From NCBI GenBank assembly GCA_017562135.1, contig QEYB01001208.1, forward strand, positions 1,279,959 to 1,343,958: DNA of 64,000 nucleotides, in the 5' to 3' direction. Source of the DNA: Dipylidium caninum. Its lineage: Eukaryota > Platyhelminthes > Cestoda > Cyclophyllidea > Dipylidiidae. The position numbers were made by a program, and so were the translations under genes. The notes under the pieces are model-generated. The model worked only from the letters and a program-made list of their open reading frames with translations, was not told the origin of the DNA and made no database searches. Of the stretch, positions 1 to 16,347 are shown piece by piece (within the stretch, counting starts at the first letter, position 1; every line of letters begins with the position of its first letter).

Positions 1-1457
1 ACAAACTTGGTGCGAAGTTACTGGCGGTCGTGGCCGGGATATTCTTGTCGGCATACTTAAGCCGACTCTCGATTATTATGTGGAACAGAGCAAAACAGAA
101 AATCACGCAGTAAGCCTTACTTCGCTTGTCCATATTGTAACCATTAAACTTCACTAGTATAATACTTTGTGATTAAAATATTTTGGGTTGTATTGTTAAT
201 TTATCTTATTAAATCAGATTATGTGTGCATTTTATTACTATTCCGACTCATTTTCCACCCACATCCTTATCAATATGTCATTTTTCTATACCTTGAATGC
301 AGATTCGTGAGGCTGCCTGTGCATGCATGGCCGAAGTAGGCATCAAACTCCCGCGCGACAACTTGCGTCCTTACCTGAGTTGTCTCCTGGAGGCGCTAAC
401 AATTTGTTTTAGGGATGAAAGCTGGCCAGTTCGAGATGCTGCTTGCATTGGTCTGGGGAACCTCGTGTCGGTCTTCCCCCAAGAGACCCGTGCTGCGGGT
501 TATGTTGATCTCATGGCTGAACGCTTCTTGGGCAACCTTGTTGATTGCATTCCCTCAGTGCGCGAGGGTGCTGCCGCCTCCATTGCTAAAGTTCTTCAAG
601 GCATCGATGATTCTCAACTTGAAAAGGTCGTCTACTACTTTATCTGGTTTATTTTAACGTCTTTATTTTGTTTAATCAACCTCGGAAATCCTATTAGATG
701 TATTTGGACTTCGCGGAGAAGCAAATGGATGACATAGTGCATCAGCCTGCAGATTCAAAGGGTGCTGCGTCTATGTCCCGTGGCTCCGGTGCCAACGTGG
801 TCGTGTGTTCGGGGAATGAGGCGCATGATGAAAAGCACACCAATCAAGTAATGTATTCATGTGGTTCTCTTGCAACGAGAGTACGTAAAGGCGAGTAGTA
901 TTGTTGAGGTCACGTCGTTTAATTTAATGGTTTGTAGTTAATGCGCATATTTTCTTCTTTAGGCGGAGGTGGATGCTGTATGGATGACACTTTCCAAAGG
1001 CCAAGTCAGCCTTGGGAAAGAGCTGATGGAGCTATTCGACTTTTAGGTGAAATGGGCATATATGCACCGCAGAAGGTGACTGATAAGCTTCTTGAGAAAA
1101 TGGTTAATGCCGCCTCGTTCACTCATTACCCTCACCATCCTTATCTTCTCGAGACTGGTAGGTTTCCGAGCTTCTAAAGTGACACTTTGTTCGTTCACAG
1201 CTTGTTACACGATAAAGGCTCTCTGTGAGGGACAACAGAAGTCAGACTTTAAGAGAAATCTTGATTTCCTGCTACCGGTCGTCGCATGGGCAGTGTCGAC
1301 GGACCAGCCGTTGGCAATTGTAGCCGCAGAGGAGTGTTTGGCAACACTTTCTCATATCCTTGGCCCCTCGGTGCTGCGTAGCCGTATTGAAAACCATCTC
1401 GAATCCACTATTGTACCGCGCCTTATTAACTTTCTGCCCCCTGCAGTTTATCGTTGA
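1..1457 (+). CDS. HEAT/ARM-repeat protein, 3' part (5' end off the window)
   Basis: C-terminal part of a helical-repeat protein; the gene starts left of the window. I read five exons: 2-109, 303-626, 698-884, 963-1157 and 1201-1457 (stop TGA). All joins keep phase (0, 0, 1, 1). The last intron is only 43 nt (1158-1200). Exon 2 carries alternating amphipathic helices with HEAT/ARM signatures (IREAACACMAEVG; ESWPVRDAACIGLGNLV; PSVREGAAASIAKVL). Exons 3-4 encode a Cys/Gly-rich linker (YSCGSLA ... GGGCCMDD) followed by QPWERADGAIRLLGEMG, a pattern I associate with uncharacterised HEAT-repeat proteins, then more helices to the C-terminus. The donor after exon 2 (GTCGTC) is weak, but removing 627-697 is needed to stay in frame. 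Such repeats normally form protein-binding superhelices. I cannot name the specific family. Confidence 0.7.
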
Positions 1458-3454
1458 AAGTGCAACCTTTTTGTCATGGTATTTAATGATTCGGCTTTTT
1501 CTCTATTCATGACTTGTGATTTTTGTCACCTTTACAATGAATCTCAGTTTCATGGTGCTCCAAGATCTGTCAGTTGGGTATTTGGTGCGTCCTTGTTGGT
1601 ACAGTCTTGATGTTTTAGTAAAAACAAACTGAGAGGTGTTGATGCTCGTAGACAGCGTTTTCAGATAGACGTAAAAAATATTCGGTATCTTTTGAATTGT
1701 GCTGGATTGGACCGTCCTTGTGTACCGGTGGATGACCACGATCCTTGGCTGGGAGTTGCCACAGTCTGAGTGGCGGGCACAATATTCCCCATTTCGTCTG
1801 AAATGTTCCTGGGTGTAAGAGTGGGTTGTCCCGATTTCATGCTGCCAGTTGCGCATAGCGTATCGTCGTGGTTAAAATATAAGATGCTTCGAGATAGGCG
1901 ATGCATGTTAAAATTAAGTGAATGTGGGGAAGATTACGGAAAGTCAGACGTTTTAGGGAAAGTTCATTTCGTTGGGAATCGAGCGGTACTATGGTCATGT
2001 CAGCTTACAGCAATAAGAATTTACTTATTGTACTTTTCTGGTTTATGCTTATTTATTTTGGCTGCGCGCATGCTGAATGTCTTCTCACAATTGACATTGT
2101 TATAATCACTCTGCAAGACCAAAGTCTAAACTTCTAGTGGAGGTAACGTGGTAACTAGATTGGTGCGGATTTCAACGTTTATCTGTGTCTTTTTGCTGCT
2201 TCCGGCATCCAAGCCAACATGAAGTGAAGACCCATGACACGGTTGAAGCCAAAGTGACATCACGCTGTCGGCTGGGACGAGTAAGCCTTTTGATAATGCT
2301 CTTCACAATTTTCATAGATGATATGTGAGCAATGATCTGTTTAAACAGGATGTTGGACAATCTGTCATACGTTCACATATGGGAAGCTAAAAGTCAGATA
2401 GAACCGTAAAAGCTCTGGCAACATTATTAATCTTAGTTTACTTATTGTATGCTTACAAGTCCAAAATTAAGCAGGAGTATGCAACTACCTACTTTAGAAG
2501 CACCAAATTATAGGATATATCAGAATGGACATAAAAATCGTTGAAACTACATCCGACTAATAGAATAGCTTGATAGCAGGAAGTACTGGGGAACCACTGT
2601 TGTGTGAATTATAAAATCTTGTGCAGAATTCTGATCATTTTTCCTTAGGTCAAAAGCTCCGGTTACGGCGAGGTAGTAAATGAATCAATACGCCTCTGGG
2701 ATTCTACTCTATTGTTTAAATTTTCCGACATAGTTTATGTTTTGTCAGTAGGTATCAGTGGATTTATTTGCGAGTATTAAATGAATCAGAAAGACATGTG
2801 TTAACGTAGATCGAAGACTCAGTCTAATACAGGTGGGTAATTCACTAATAAAGAAAGAGAGGGAAGAAAATAATCCTCAAGTATACTATAATGCATATTT
2901 TGCAGTTAACACGTAATTACTTAATCTTCTAAAGGGTGAAGTCGTTTGGAAGCACGCATGTGGTTAACCAAATCCCGAAACACAAAACACGGTATAAGTT
3001 GATTTAAATATTTGTTATTTCCCCCTAGTGCCTATTTCTTTGGTAAAGTGATACTCAGTTGGTAACGAATGTTTTAAAGTATTATTGCTAACCGTGATAT
3101 TTCAAAACTGTACTTCTCCAAAGTTTAACTGGCGGTGCATAGCTACTATCACGCGTACATGATCTACATAAAGCTTGACCGTTAATCATTCGCTAAAGTC
3201 TGCCTGGGATTGTATTACGCAAATGCGTAAACGGAATTCCATGTTGGGCCTGCATCTTAATATAGATGTCGTTGGAACGTGTGAATTCCGAGAAAAAATT
3301 CGGACATAAGCAAATAAGGTGAATGAGCAATATTGTTTTTTTCAACGAATGGCAGTATTCTCAAAAATTATGGGACGACGCGAAAAATCCACGTTGAATT
3401 CAAGTATATGCAAAGAGGACAATTTATAAGGTTGAGCACACAAACCTAAAATTT
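1458..3454. other. AT-rich intergenic stretch, no supported gene
   Basis: Downstream flank of the HEAT-repeat gene. Both strands hold only short ORFs with no family signature and no paired splice sites that join them. I see no RNA gene or tandem repeat. Confidence 0.5.
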
Positions 3455-4497
3455 TACGTTCATACGGGAGTATTCGTGGCCTTCATAAGGAAAGTCATAT
3501 GTGTGTATCAAGAAGAAACCTCGAATTCCGCAACCACTGCTACCCCTGCTACACACAACCCATTCACTCATTCATGTACTGCAAGGTAAGGACATTAATG
3601 AAAAAGGTAGGGAAGAGCCAGCAATACTTCGAGTAGCGTCGACATTGCGGAGAGTGTGTACGGGCGGCACAAAGCCCATTCGCCGCTCAATAATTACCAT
3701 ATGTGAACATATGCATTCGAAGAACATACGTGTTCACTTAAACCCATGTCTGTACTCTTTCATAAGTTCGGCACAAGAGAACGAGTTGACGCCCCAGTCG
3801 CCTCTCTACGGCACCAATGAGTCCATTTCTCCCGTACTAACTTATTACAGGTCGAGAGGGGATTATTTAAGGCGCAACTTCAATGCCAGTCCAGCTAAGA
3901 TACCAAACAACGTGTTTAGCCGACTCGTTACCAAGGGTCGAGACGTTGGTCTTCAATCAATTCTACTTTGGGCAACTCGCCAGATTAAGGCTCTCTGCAG
4001 CATCAAATGGCGCAATCCGACTAGAGCTCATGGAACAATGAGCAAACGTCAAACAATCAACTATATTGATTGGAGAATCTAGTATTCTCTCCAACTAGTG
4101 CCACTTTCAGGCATATTACTATGAGGAATGAAGGCACGCAAAAGCGCGAACATTGTGCGACCTAGGGCGTCATTCCTCAAAACATTGTCATCTCTACAAT
4201 TCGATCACCTTAGAAGAGACATTGTCTTTATGAATCCCATCAATCCCGCACAGCATCACAGGTGAGGGCAGTACACTTCTTCTGGGGTTGCCTCTAGTGC
4301 ACGCTGTATGGCAGGCAGTCGTGGTGTGCACGCAGACTCGTTGGAGCAGTTGGTGGTGGAAAGCACCATGAACTGATTCTGAATTGTGGAAACCCTATGT
4401 ACTAATCGTTGCGATCTTTTTTCTCTGAATCGGGACAACTTTTGTTATTCGGGGGTATGCGCGATTCGAAGCTGAATTCTCCGGCTTCGTAGAAATA
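3455..4497 (+). repeat. Dispersed repeat, copy A (~1.05 kb)
   Basis: This segment is clearly homologous to 14644-15703 on the opposite strand. Similarity starts near GGGAGTATTCGTGG (about 3455) and ends near CGGCTTCGTAGAAATA (about 4497). It covers a 193-codon plus-strand open frame (3501-4082) and a minus-strand open frame near 4256-4438 that both recur in copy B. Against copy B, copy A lacks 27 nt around 3939 and carries a one-base deletion near 3750 compensated by a one-base gain near 3840. I find no long terminal direct repeats, terminal inverted repeats, reverse transcriptase or transposase motifs, so the class is unknown. A non-autonomous element is the likeliest reading. The ends are approximate because the flanks diverge gradually. 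Confidence 0.8.
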
Positions 4498-4942
4498 CTA
4501 ATTTATTTTTGTTTTCGTCATAAGCGTCCCTTAGCTTGGCACTTGGGCAAAGAGCCCATATTTTTACTGACAACTAAGCATGGGGAACCCTTAGTGCTGT
4601 CTCGTTGTTTCTATATTTTTGTGTTGCGTCTGTAATAATATCTTCTTTGCTCTTGTTCTTTGAAGCGGATTTATTCACTCTAATATATAATGTTCAGAAA
4701 AAGAGGCACCGAGGCTGAAACCGACAATTCGAAGTATTCTAGAAAAAAAATACAACCATTAACGACACAAAATAAGCGAATTTTATTCGTTCTATAGATA
4801 TTATAAGCTCAACGATGGTATGAAACGCGCCATTTCAGTCTCTTGACAGGCTTACCGTCAAGTACGTGTTTTCGGTGTAATTATAAATGCCGATGATTAG
4901 TTTTGTTTTGGCAGTTATTTTGTCTGGGCGGGCTACTTGATC
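4498..4942. other. Intergenic / upstream region of the Vma22 homologue
   Basis: AT-rich sequence between repeat copy A and the CCDC115/Vma22 start. It probably holds the promoter and 5' UTR of that gene, but I see no specific motif. Confidence 0.35.
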
Positions 4943-5746
4943 ATGGGCTCCCCATCTGTCACCGACGATGATCTTGATCAGGCTTTGCTCACACATTTGG
5001 CCAATATATCATCTTATTTGGACTTGTACCATCACCTTGACAACTCCCTCAGTAAGTCTCTCGCTCTATTATATATTTTTTATTGCTTCTTTGGAGCTAT
5101 CTGCTGTTTAACTCGTGTACATCCCTTGTCCCCACTGTTATTTCACTATTATATACTTGAAATTATAATGTGTATGGCGTTTCAATTTTTTCAACGGCAC
5201 TGCACACTTTCCTCCATTAGCTCATAACTTTGCCAACTCGTTACCCACTGCTCTAATTTCTGTTTTCTTACAAATCCAGGCCGTTTTCTAATTATTTCAG
5301 AATCGGGCCGCATTCTGCTCGCCAAGACACGATGCAGCTCACTTTGCGGATCTGCCAAAATATCCCAAGTTTCCTATAATTCGGCTGAAATGGCATCGCA
5401 TGGCGCAACTACGCGTGTTCATGTTCAGGACCCTTTTGTTTTTGACATCGTAGATGAACTTGGCCCTTTCGACAACCGTGTTGTCAGCGCTAATTCTTCC
5501 AAAACATCTACACTTCACAAGGTTTCTGACCCAATAAACTGGTTCTGTGGAGTTTTGGTACCCCCTCAGCTTCGCCTAGCCCAATTGAGTTTTCGACGCA
5601 CCCTGCGTTTGCTCGCTGAACTGGCAACTCGAAGAGCTATTCTCCTGCACTCAGCAAAGCACTTGACAAATTTATTTGAAGCCCGAGAAAGTTCTGAAAA
5701 TAAGGCGTTTCTCATCTCCTCCTTAAATGATGGAAATTTCGAGTGA
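4943..5746 (+). CDS. CCDC115: CCDC115 / Vma22 homologue (V-ATPase assembly factor)
   Basis: Predicted two-exon gene: 4943-5051 and 5301-5746, split by a 249-nt GTAAGT...CAG intron in phase 1, giving 184 residues (human CCDC115 is about 180). The N-terminus (DDDLDQALLTHLANISSYLDL) matches the family's first helix. The acceptor at 5301, rather than one at 5280, places SGRILLAKTRCS directly after LDNSL, mirroring the EGWLSLAKARYAMG segment of animal homologues without a gap. The C-terminal signature DPINWFCGVLVPPQLRLAQ at about residues 115-135 is diagnostic. In yeast and mammals Vma22/CCDC115 acts with Vma21/TMEM199 in the ER to assemble the membrane sector of the V-ATPase. The gene lies upstream of, and tail-to-tail with, the TGR gene. 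Confidence 0.88.
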
Positions 5747-7727
5747 TTGTATTTTTCTACGGAGCTCCCTTAAAATATTTGTTTTTCTAATCGAGTTACA
5801 AGCACAGCAATTGATCATATCATTTGATGGACATATTGTACTCGCGAACTATTCATGATAAGTGAATTGACGGACTGGTTGATAATTTGATTTGTTTACA
5901 CACGTAATGAATTACGGGCGTCTGACGTTTACCCGTTTTTGCTAAATCATCGCTATCCATCTAACTTATTTCCGAAACTAAGTTGTCATTACCTACTGAT
6001 AGTGTCGGGCTCCCGCTCATTTTATCTTTTGTATAATTCATTAATTTAAGTTGATGGCTTCTACTTCGTCTACCATGGTTGATGTTTCACGGTGGTGGGA
6101 CGCTGCAGGCAACTGGTAATTATGCGGCTAAATCGGTGCCTTGGCTCATACTCTTGTAAAAAACCCCCGAATCTGGTTTGGGTAGTTGGTTCCTATAGTT
6201 AGAGGCGTTTGAGCACCTCGATGGATGGGTATCAGTCTGTTGAACATCCTAGGGAAAGTTGACTGATCAGTTGGAGGCCCCCAGTGACGAGCTTCGGGGA
6301 CGTGCCGAAGTGGCGGTCTACATAAGGATTGTGTAGTCTACTGTAACGAATAAGTGATGTGAACTTGAATTACCCATCACTTTTTTCTTAAAAAACAGTC
6401 TTAAACGCTTGATAAAACCTAGAGCTAGTAAATTTAGCCTATGGTACTATAGCCGACCTCCTCAATGTCAGCGTTAAGGGTAGAAAGTTCGCAACAAAGC
6501 CCGCTAGTCAAGTGGGCTTAAGCGGCTTGGATCCCTCAACCAGCTACGCGACTTGTGTGCGGTTAATTCGGCTTTAAGCCTGCTCATGAGATCTCTCACT
6601 AGTTTCCGGAGAATTTTTTCGCACCTTCTAACGTGGTATTTTTGTTAAATCTTGTCCAATATGATCAGCGTCCACTTCTTTGAGTTACACAACACGAGAG
6701 CCTATTTGCTCTAGTCGAAGCGGTAATTACCTCTACAATTAACTCGCGAAGGGAGGACTAATTTTTTGCCCAGGTAATAAATACACTACAATTAGTGACA
6801 AAGGCACCTTTCGATTTTCGTTAATTGCTAAACCCGTTTTAAGGTGTTTTGCGAGCTGACTTATCCAGTGCAATTGATTCTGAACATATAATTGAAGTAA
6901 GTTGGTTTATCATAGTGCTAAAATGGACCCGGTGCATTGATGCACGCCATGGCGCACTAAAAACACCGCCTCTCGACTCATGATTCACGGCAAGGTCAAC
7001 AGAGGCACAACACTTGCATTTACGACATAGAACATCTGCCAGGACTGGAGATTGCATTAACACGCGTCAACCGCCCAAGATGACATGGGTGGAAAAACCA
7101 CTCAGCACTCGCCGCTCACGCTCATAAGCTCAAACCCCTGCGGATTCATTAAACAGATGTCCCTAAATGTGAGCGTCTCCTAACGTGATCTTCAGTGCTA
7201 TCAAAGTGCCAACAAACAAAATTCCGACTGAGTTAAGCACCTCGGAAAACGGCTCTTGATTGAACGGACTAGATGAACAACAAATCTCCAAACTGGCATT
7301 ATGCTCTTCACAGTAACAGGGCCACGAAGCATTTGCGCAGCAGCCACGCCCCTCCAATATCAGTAGCACTAAACTGTAATTGCGAAACTGACACCTATTC
7401 GGTCCACATAACTTTTAATTTTCTCACTCATGCAGCATAAATCCGAAGTAGTTGACTTAAGCACTAATGATGCCACGCGAAAAAAATCATAGTCCATGAA
7501 ATGCTCAAGTAGAGAACCGTGTCCTTCAAACGTATTTAGATATACAGTCTTATATGGGAATAGAGCATTCAATCTGTATAGTAAAACCTTGTAAGGCATA
7601 TTGACTAAGTGAACACATCAAAAAGGAAGCGATTGGCTCCATTTGTCAAGGGATGAGGCATTGATTCCATCAGTAAATCAATATCGGGTCAAAGTGGATG
7701 CACACTAAGGAGGTGAAGGGGACACAG
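5747..7727. other. Convergent intergenic region between CCDC115 and TGR
   Basis: Holds the 3' ends of two convergent genes and no supported coding region. A GC-richer patch at about 6059-6360 has low AT compared with its surroundings and could be an old repeat fragment, but I find no second copy in the window. Confidence 0.4.
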
Positions 7728-7797
7728 GGGCGACCTACATCGTTAAGATCCGCTCCGCGAACCTCGGTTGACAGATCTCAAGTCATACTACGGTTTC
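7728..7797 (-). promoter_or_regulatory. SECIS element in the TGR 3' UTR
   Basis: The minus strand folds as a eukaryotic SECIS. The 5' quartet strand ATGA is at 7786-7783. Thirteen nucleotides later comes the apical AA at 7769-7768. The 3' quartet strand CGAT is at 7742-7739. Helix II is formed by TTGAGATC and GATCTTAA (8 pairs, one G-U), and CCG/CGG can close a small upper stem. The quartet lies about 160 nt downstream of the in-frame TGA at 7950-7948. In eukaryotes this structure recruits SBP2 and EFSec so that the UGA is read as selenocysteine. This is a manual fold; no energy was computed. Confidence 0.85.
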
Positions 7798-7941
7798 GTC
7801 TTATGTCACCTCTTCGGAACCACCTCTAAAAACCACAAGAGTTTTACTCCCGCCGTAGCGCTTGCCTCAATTCTCCTCTCCAGGTCGACCGCAAAAGGCA
7901 GTGAAAGGAGGAAGGACTGGGCACGCGCGCTGCGGCAGGAT

Positions 7942-13069
<5,128 letters not shown>

Positions 13070-13176
13070 AGGAGTTTTTTGCTGAAAAATAGCAGAACAC
13101 GTACGCCAATAACTGTAAAACCAAGGAGATAGAGAATACACATTAGTGTGTAACTAGTAAAGCGATTGTCAATACA

Positions 13177-13338
13177 TTTAATGGTTTATTTGTCGCGAAT
13201 CTACGGTGCACCAGTGAAGAGGCAGTGGGAAGAATGTTACGACCTACGACCACTCGACGAAAACCTATGGATACTGTCTTCTTGGTGGAAACACCCAAGG
13301 TTACGCAACCATGCACACGCACATAGAACAGCGTCTTC
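13177..13338 (-). other. Possible alternative leader exon for mitochondrial TGR
   Basis: Upstream of the cytosolic TGR start the minus strand stays open for about 54 codons in a basic, Ser/Val-rich stretch containing VHRRFATNKPLN, which resembles a mitochondrial targeting peptide. A GTATTG donor at about 13176 would join in phase 0 to the acceptor ATTTTTCAG before 13081, giving LN-QKTP-MAPV. Other tapeworms are known to make mitochondrial and cytosolic TGR from one gene. Against it, the open stretch has no in-frame ATG and is preceded by a stop, so another upstream exon or a different boundary would be needed. Confidence 0.25.
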
Positions 13339-13340
13339 AA

Positions 13341-14643
13341 TGTTTAAATTACCCGATTAAAAAAGCAAGAGATAGCAGATACTGGGAGGCACGTTCGCCT
13401 GAGGCAATGACAAGCAAACATCTTGGGCACCGGCTAGCTGAAAGTAAAGCAGTTATGAGTTACCCATTAGTGCCGGCGTTATTCACCATCCAGGGGTATT
13501 ATTGACGCGAAATCAGACGAAGGGACCGTTCTTCATGATAAAACGATTCGAATAGTTTTTTACATGTAGCAATGCCCATTAGGATGAAGTTGCTTAAGAC
13601 GCGGAGACGGTCAAGATTAAAATCACTCGAATTGATGTAAATTAGTCAAAGATATACCGAAAGCGCATTGATATTGCAATAGGTCAAAAACGCTAACGCA
13701 AAAGCGGCAAGTAGTGACAGCGACGGTTGATGAGGTGTTATGAATTAAAGCATAGAAATATCAACATCTACTATCAGATACACAACTCTATGGCCAGACG
13801 GACAGAAACCGCCCCTCTTCAGATTCCAAGGGAAATGTTGATAAACTGAACAAATACAAGATATCAGTTAGGCATTTGTAAAGAACGAATAGTACTAAAA
13901 CGAAAACAGCAGAATTTAGTGACGAGACTATCTATCTCTCGCATCTTGACAGTGCAAAGAAAATCTGAGGAACAGCACGCCACCGAATTGCAATGAGCGG
14001 GTAGCACTTGAAACTATCAACTGGAAGACAAGAGTAATGTGGGATACATCAAGTTAGCGGTTGATTAGTTGACGTTCTGTGTCAGTCAACCAACCCCACA
14101 TCAACTTACAAGGTCTAACAAGAGGGGATGATAAGAGGAACAACGAAGTATTTAAATAGAGAGCAGAATTGGCATAAAAATAAAGTGTCCAATCATGATG
14201 CAAACTTCAAAAGCTAAAGTCGGCCTTAGCTGATTTAAACTGTAAAAAGCAGAATATATGATAAAGTAAATTTATTCAGTTACTTATTGCGAATGAATAC
14301 GTACTATTTTAACCCATGATTAATTAAATAAACGAATGTTGAACATGTGAAGTGCTACCAACATGCAGTGTACCAAACTTATCACACCATAATCGTTTTG
14401 TGCTACTACACTGCCATCTACAGCTGTGCGCTTACTAAGTCGCATGTTAGACATTTGCATAGTGCCGCACCCATACGATTAGGGCAGAAGATGCAAACTA
14501 ACCCCTTAATGTTTGTCAATATTTGAACTTCTCTCACAATTTTAAGGAAACTGATTAGTGTTGAACCAAAACCACCCGGCAAATTTGTAACTAAATTATA
14601 CATCTGTTATTACTCATGTTGACGGATATAAAACACAGGATTA
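13341..14643. other. Intergenic, no supported gene
   Basis: AT-rich flank upstream of TGR. Only short open frames without signatures; no RNA gene or tandem repeat recognised. The proximal part should contain the TGR promoter. Confidence 0.45.
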
Positions 14644-15703
14644 TTTCTACGAATCCGGAAAATTCAGCTACCCACCGCATATATCCCCAACTAACAAAAA
14701 GTTGTCCCGATTCACAGAAAAACATCAAAACGATTAGTGCGTCGGGTTTCCACACTTAAAAATCAGTTCATGGTGCTTTCCACCACCAACTGCTCCAACG
14801 AGTCTGCGTGCACACCACGACTACCTGCCATACAGCGTGCACTAGAGGCAACCCCAAAAGAAGTGTACTGCCCTCATCCTGTACTGCTGTGCGGGATTGA
14901 TAAAGACAATGGCCTTTCTAAGGTGATTGAATTGTAGGGATGAAAATGTTTTGAAGAATGATGCCCTATGTCGCACAATACTTGACAATGTACGTGTTTT
15001 GCGTGCCTTCATTTCTCATAGTAATATGCCTGGAATTGGCACTGGGTGAAGAGAATACGAGACTCTCCAATCAATATACTTGTTTGTTTGACGTTTGCTC
15101 ATTGTTCCACGAGCCCTCGTCGGATTCCGCCATTTGATGTTGCAGAGAGCCCTAATCTGGCGAGTTGCCCAAAGTAGAATTGATTGAGGACCAACGTCAT
15201 TGTAAAAGCCTTTCCTTCCGAAGCCTCGACCCTTGGTAACGAGTCGACTAAACACATTGTTTGGTGTCTCAGCTGGACTGGCATTGAATTTGCGCCTTGA
15301 ATAATCAACTCTCGACTTGTAATAAGCAGTTCGGGAGAAATGGACATATTGGTGACGTAGAGAGGCGACTGGGGCGTTAACTCGTTCCCTTGTGCCGAAC
15401 TTATGAAAGAGTAGCAGACATGGGTTTAAGTGAACACGTATGTTATTCGGATGCATATGTTCACATAGTGCAATTATCGAGCGGCTAATGGGCTTTGTAC
15501 CGCCCTTACACACTCTCCGCAATGTCGATGCTGCTCGAAGTATTGCTGGCTCTTCGCTGCCTGTTTCATTAATGTCCTTACCTTGCAGTACATGAATGAG
15601 TGAATGGATTTTGTGTAGCCGGGGTAACGGTGGTTGCGGAATTCGAGGTTTCCTTTTAATGCACACATGTGATTTTCCTTATGATGACCACAAATACTCC
15701 CTT
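14644..15703 (-). repeat. Dispersed repeat, copy B (~1.06 kb), inverted relative to copy A
   Basis: The reverse complement of this segment matches 3455-4497 over nearly its whole length. Its main open frame (15666-15016, 216 codons) shares with copy A the stretches LIHVLQGKDINE, NNVFSRLVTKGR and HGTMSKRQT-like RGTMSKRQT. The opposite strand keeps CSNESACTPRLPAIQRALEAT in both copies. Copy B contains 27 nt absent from copy A. Conservation on both strands, and a pair of compensating frameshifts between the copies, argue that the DNA or RNA sequence rather than one protein is what has been copied. Class unknown; ends approximate. Confidence 0.8.
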
Positions 15704-16347
15704 TCCACCCTTCTGGTACATTAACGACTTCGGTCTACGGGTAGTCATTGAATGATTACGCTCAAATTTAATGGTTTCCATAGCTTTTCCTTGACCTGTT
15801 TACTGTCTCCTAGATATTTCACCCGGGCGGAATAAGTGGGATTGTTTTAACGGTGACGACACGTCATCATTTTCAAGTTTTTGTTCATGGAGAATTTAAA
15901 ATAAATGAACCATCTACATAATCGCTTCCGTTAGGCTGCAGCAGAAATCCTCTATATGATTTTGACATTTACTGAGTGCCTGCCGCTTCTTGTAATTAGG
16001 TGACAATTAGCTGGAGGGCATTGTTCATCACCGTCGCCCAGATTAACTCGGGGTAGTTTTGTTTAGTCGCACATGCTTCACCAAAATACGCAATAAGGGG
16101 GGCTGCGGGGCGAACCAAAGTCCCTGCCTAGAACTATGCCTTCAGTGGGTTTTGAGGCAAGGGTAAGATTGTAATGTACGAGCAAAGGTCTATATTTGTG
16201 TGCAAAAGTAAATTAGGGGAATAACCAGAAAAAGCTGTGGATAGAAGCAATCCATTTTATAAAAAGGAGGATTGGAGAGAACTGTATCCCAAAGGCCGGC
16301 GCATACGCACAGCAACACGAATCTGTCTCGCCACATCTGGCCTCGCT
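15704..16347. other. Spacer, nothing recognised
   Basis: Lies between repeat copy B and the stop codon of the minus-strand membrane protein gene. Part of it is probably that gene's 3' UTR. Confidence 0.4.

Noticed and set aside
3455..4497. Terminal-repeat retrotransposon in miniature (TRIM), as described in taeniids
   Set aside because: The first and last ~150 bp of the repeat do not match each other, so no LTRs are visible.
6059..6360. GC-richer patch as a mobile element fragment
   Set aside because: No second copy in the window and no coding motif; left as unexplained intergenic sequence.
15016..15666. 216-codon frame as a normal host gene
   Set aside because: The same sequence recurs inverted at 3.5 kb and has frameshift differences between copies; treated as part of a repeat element.
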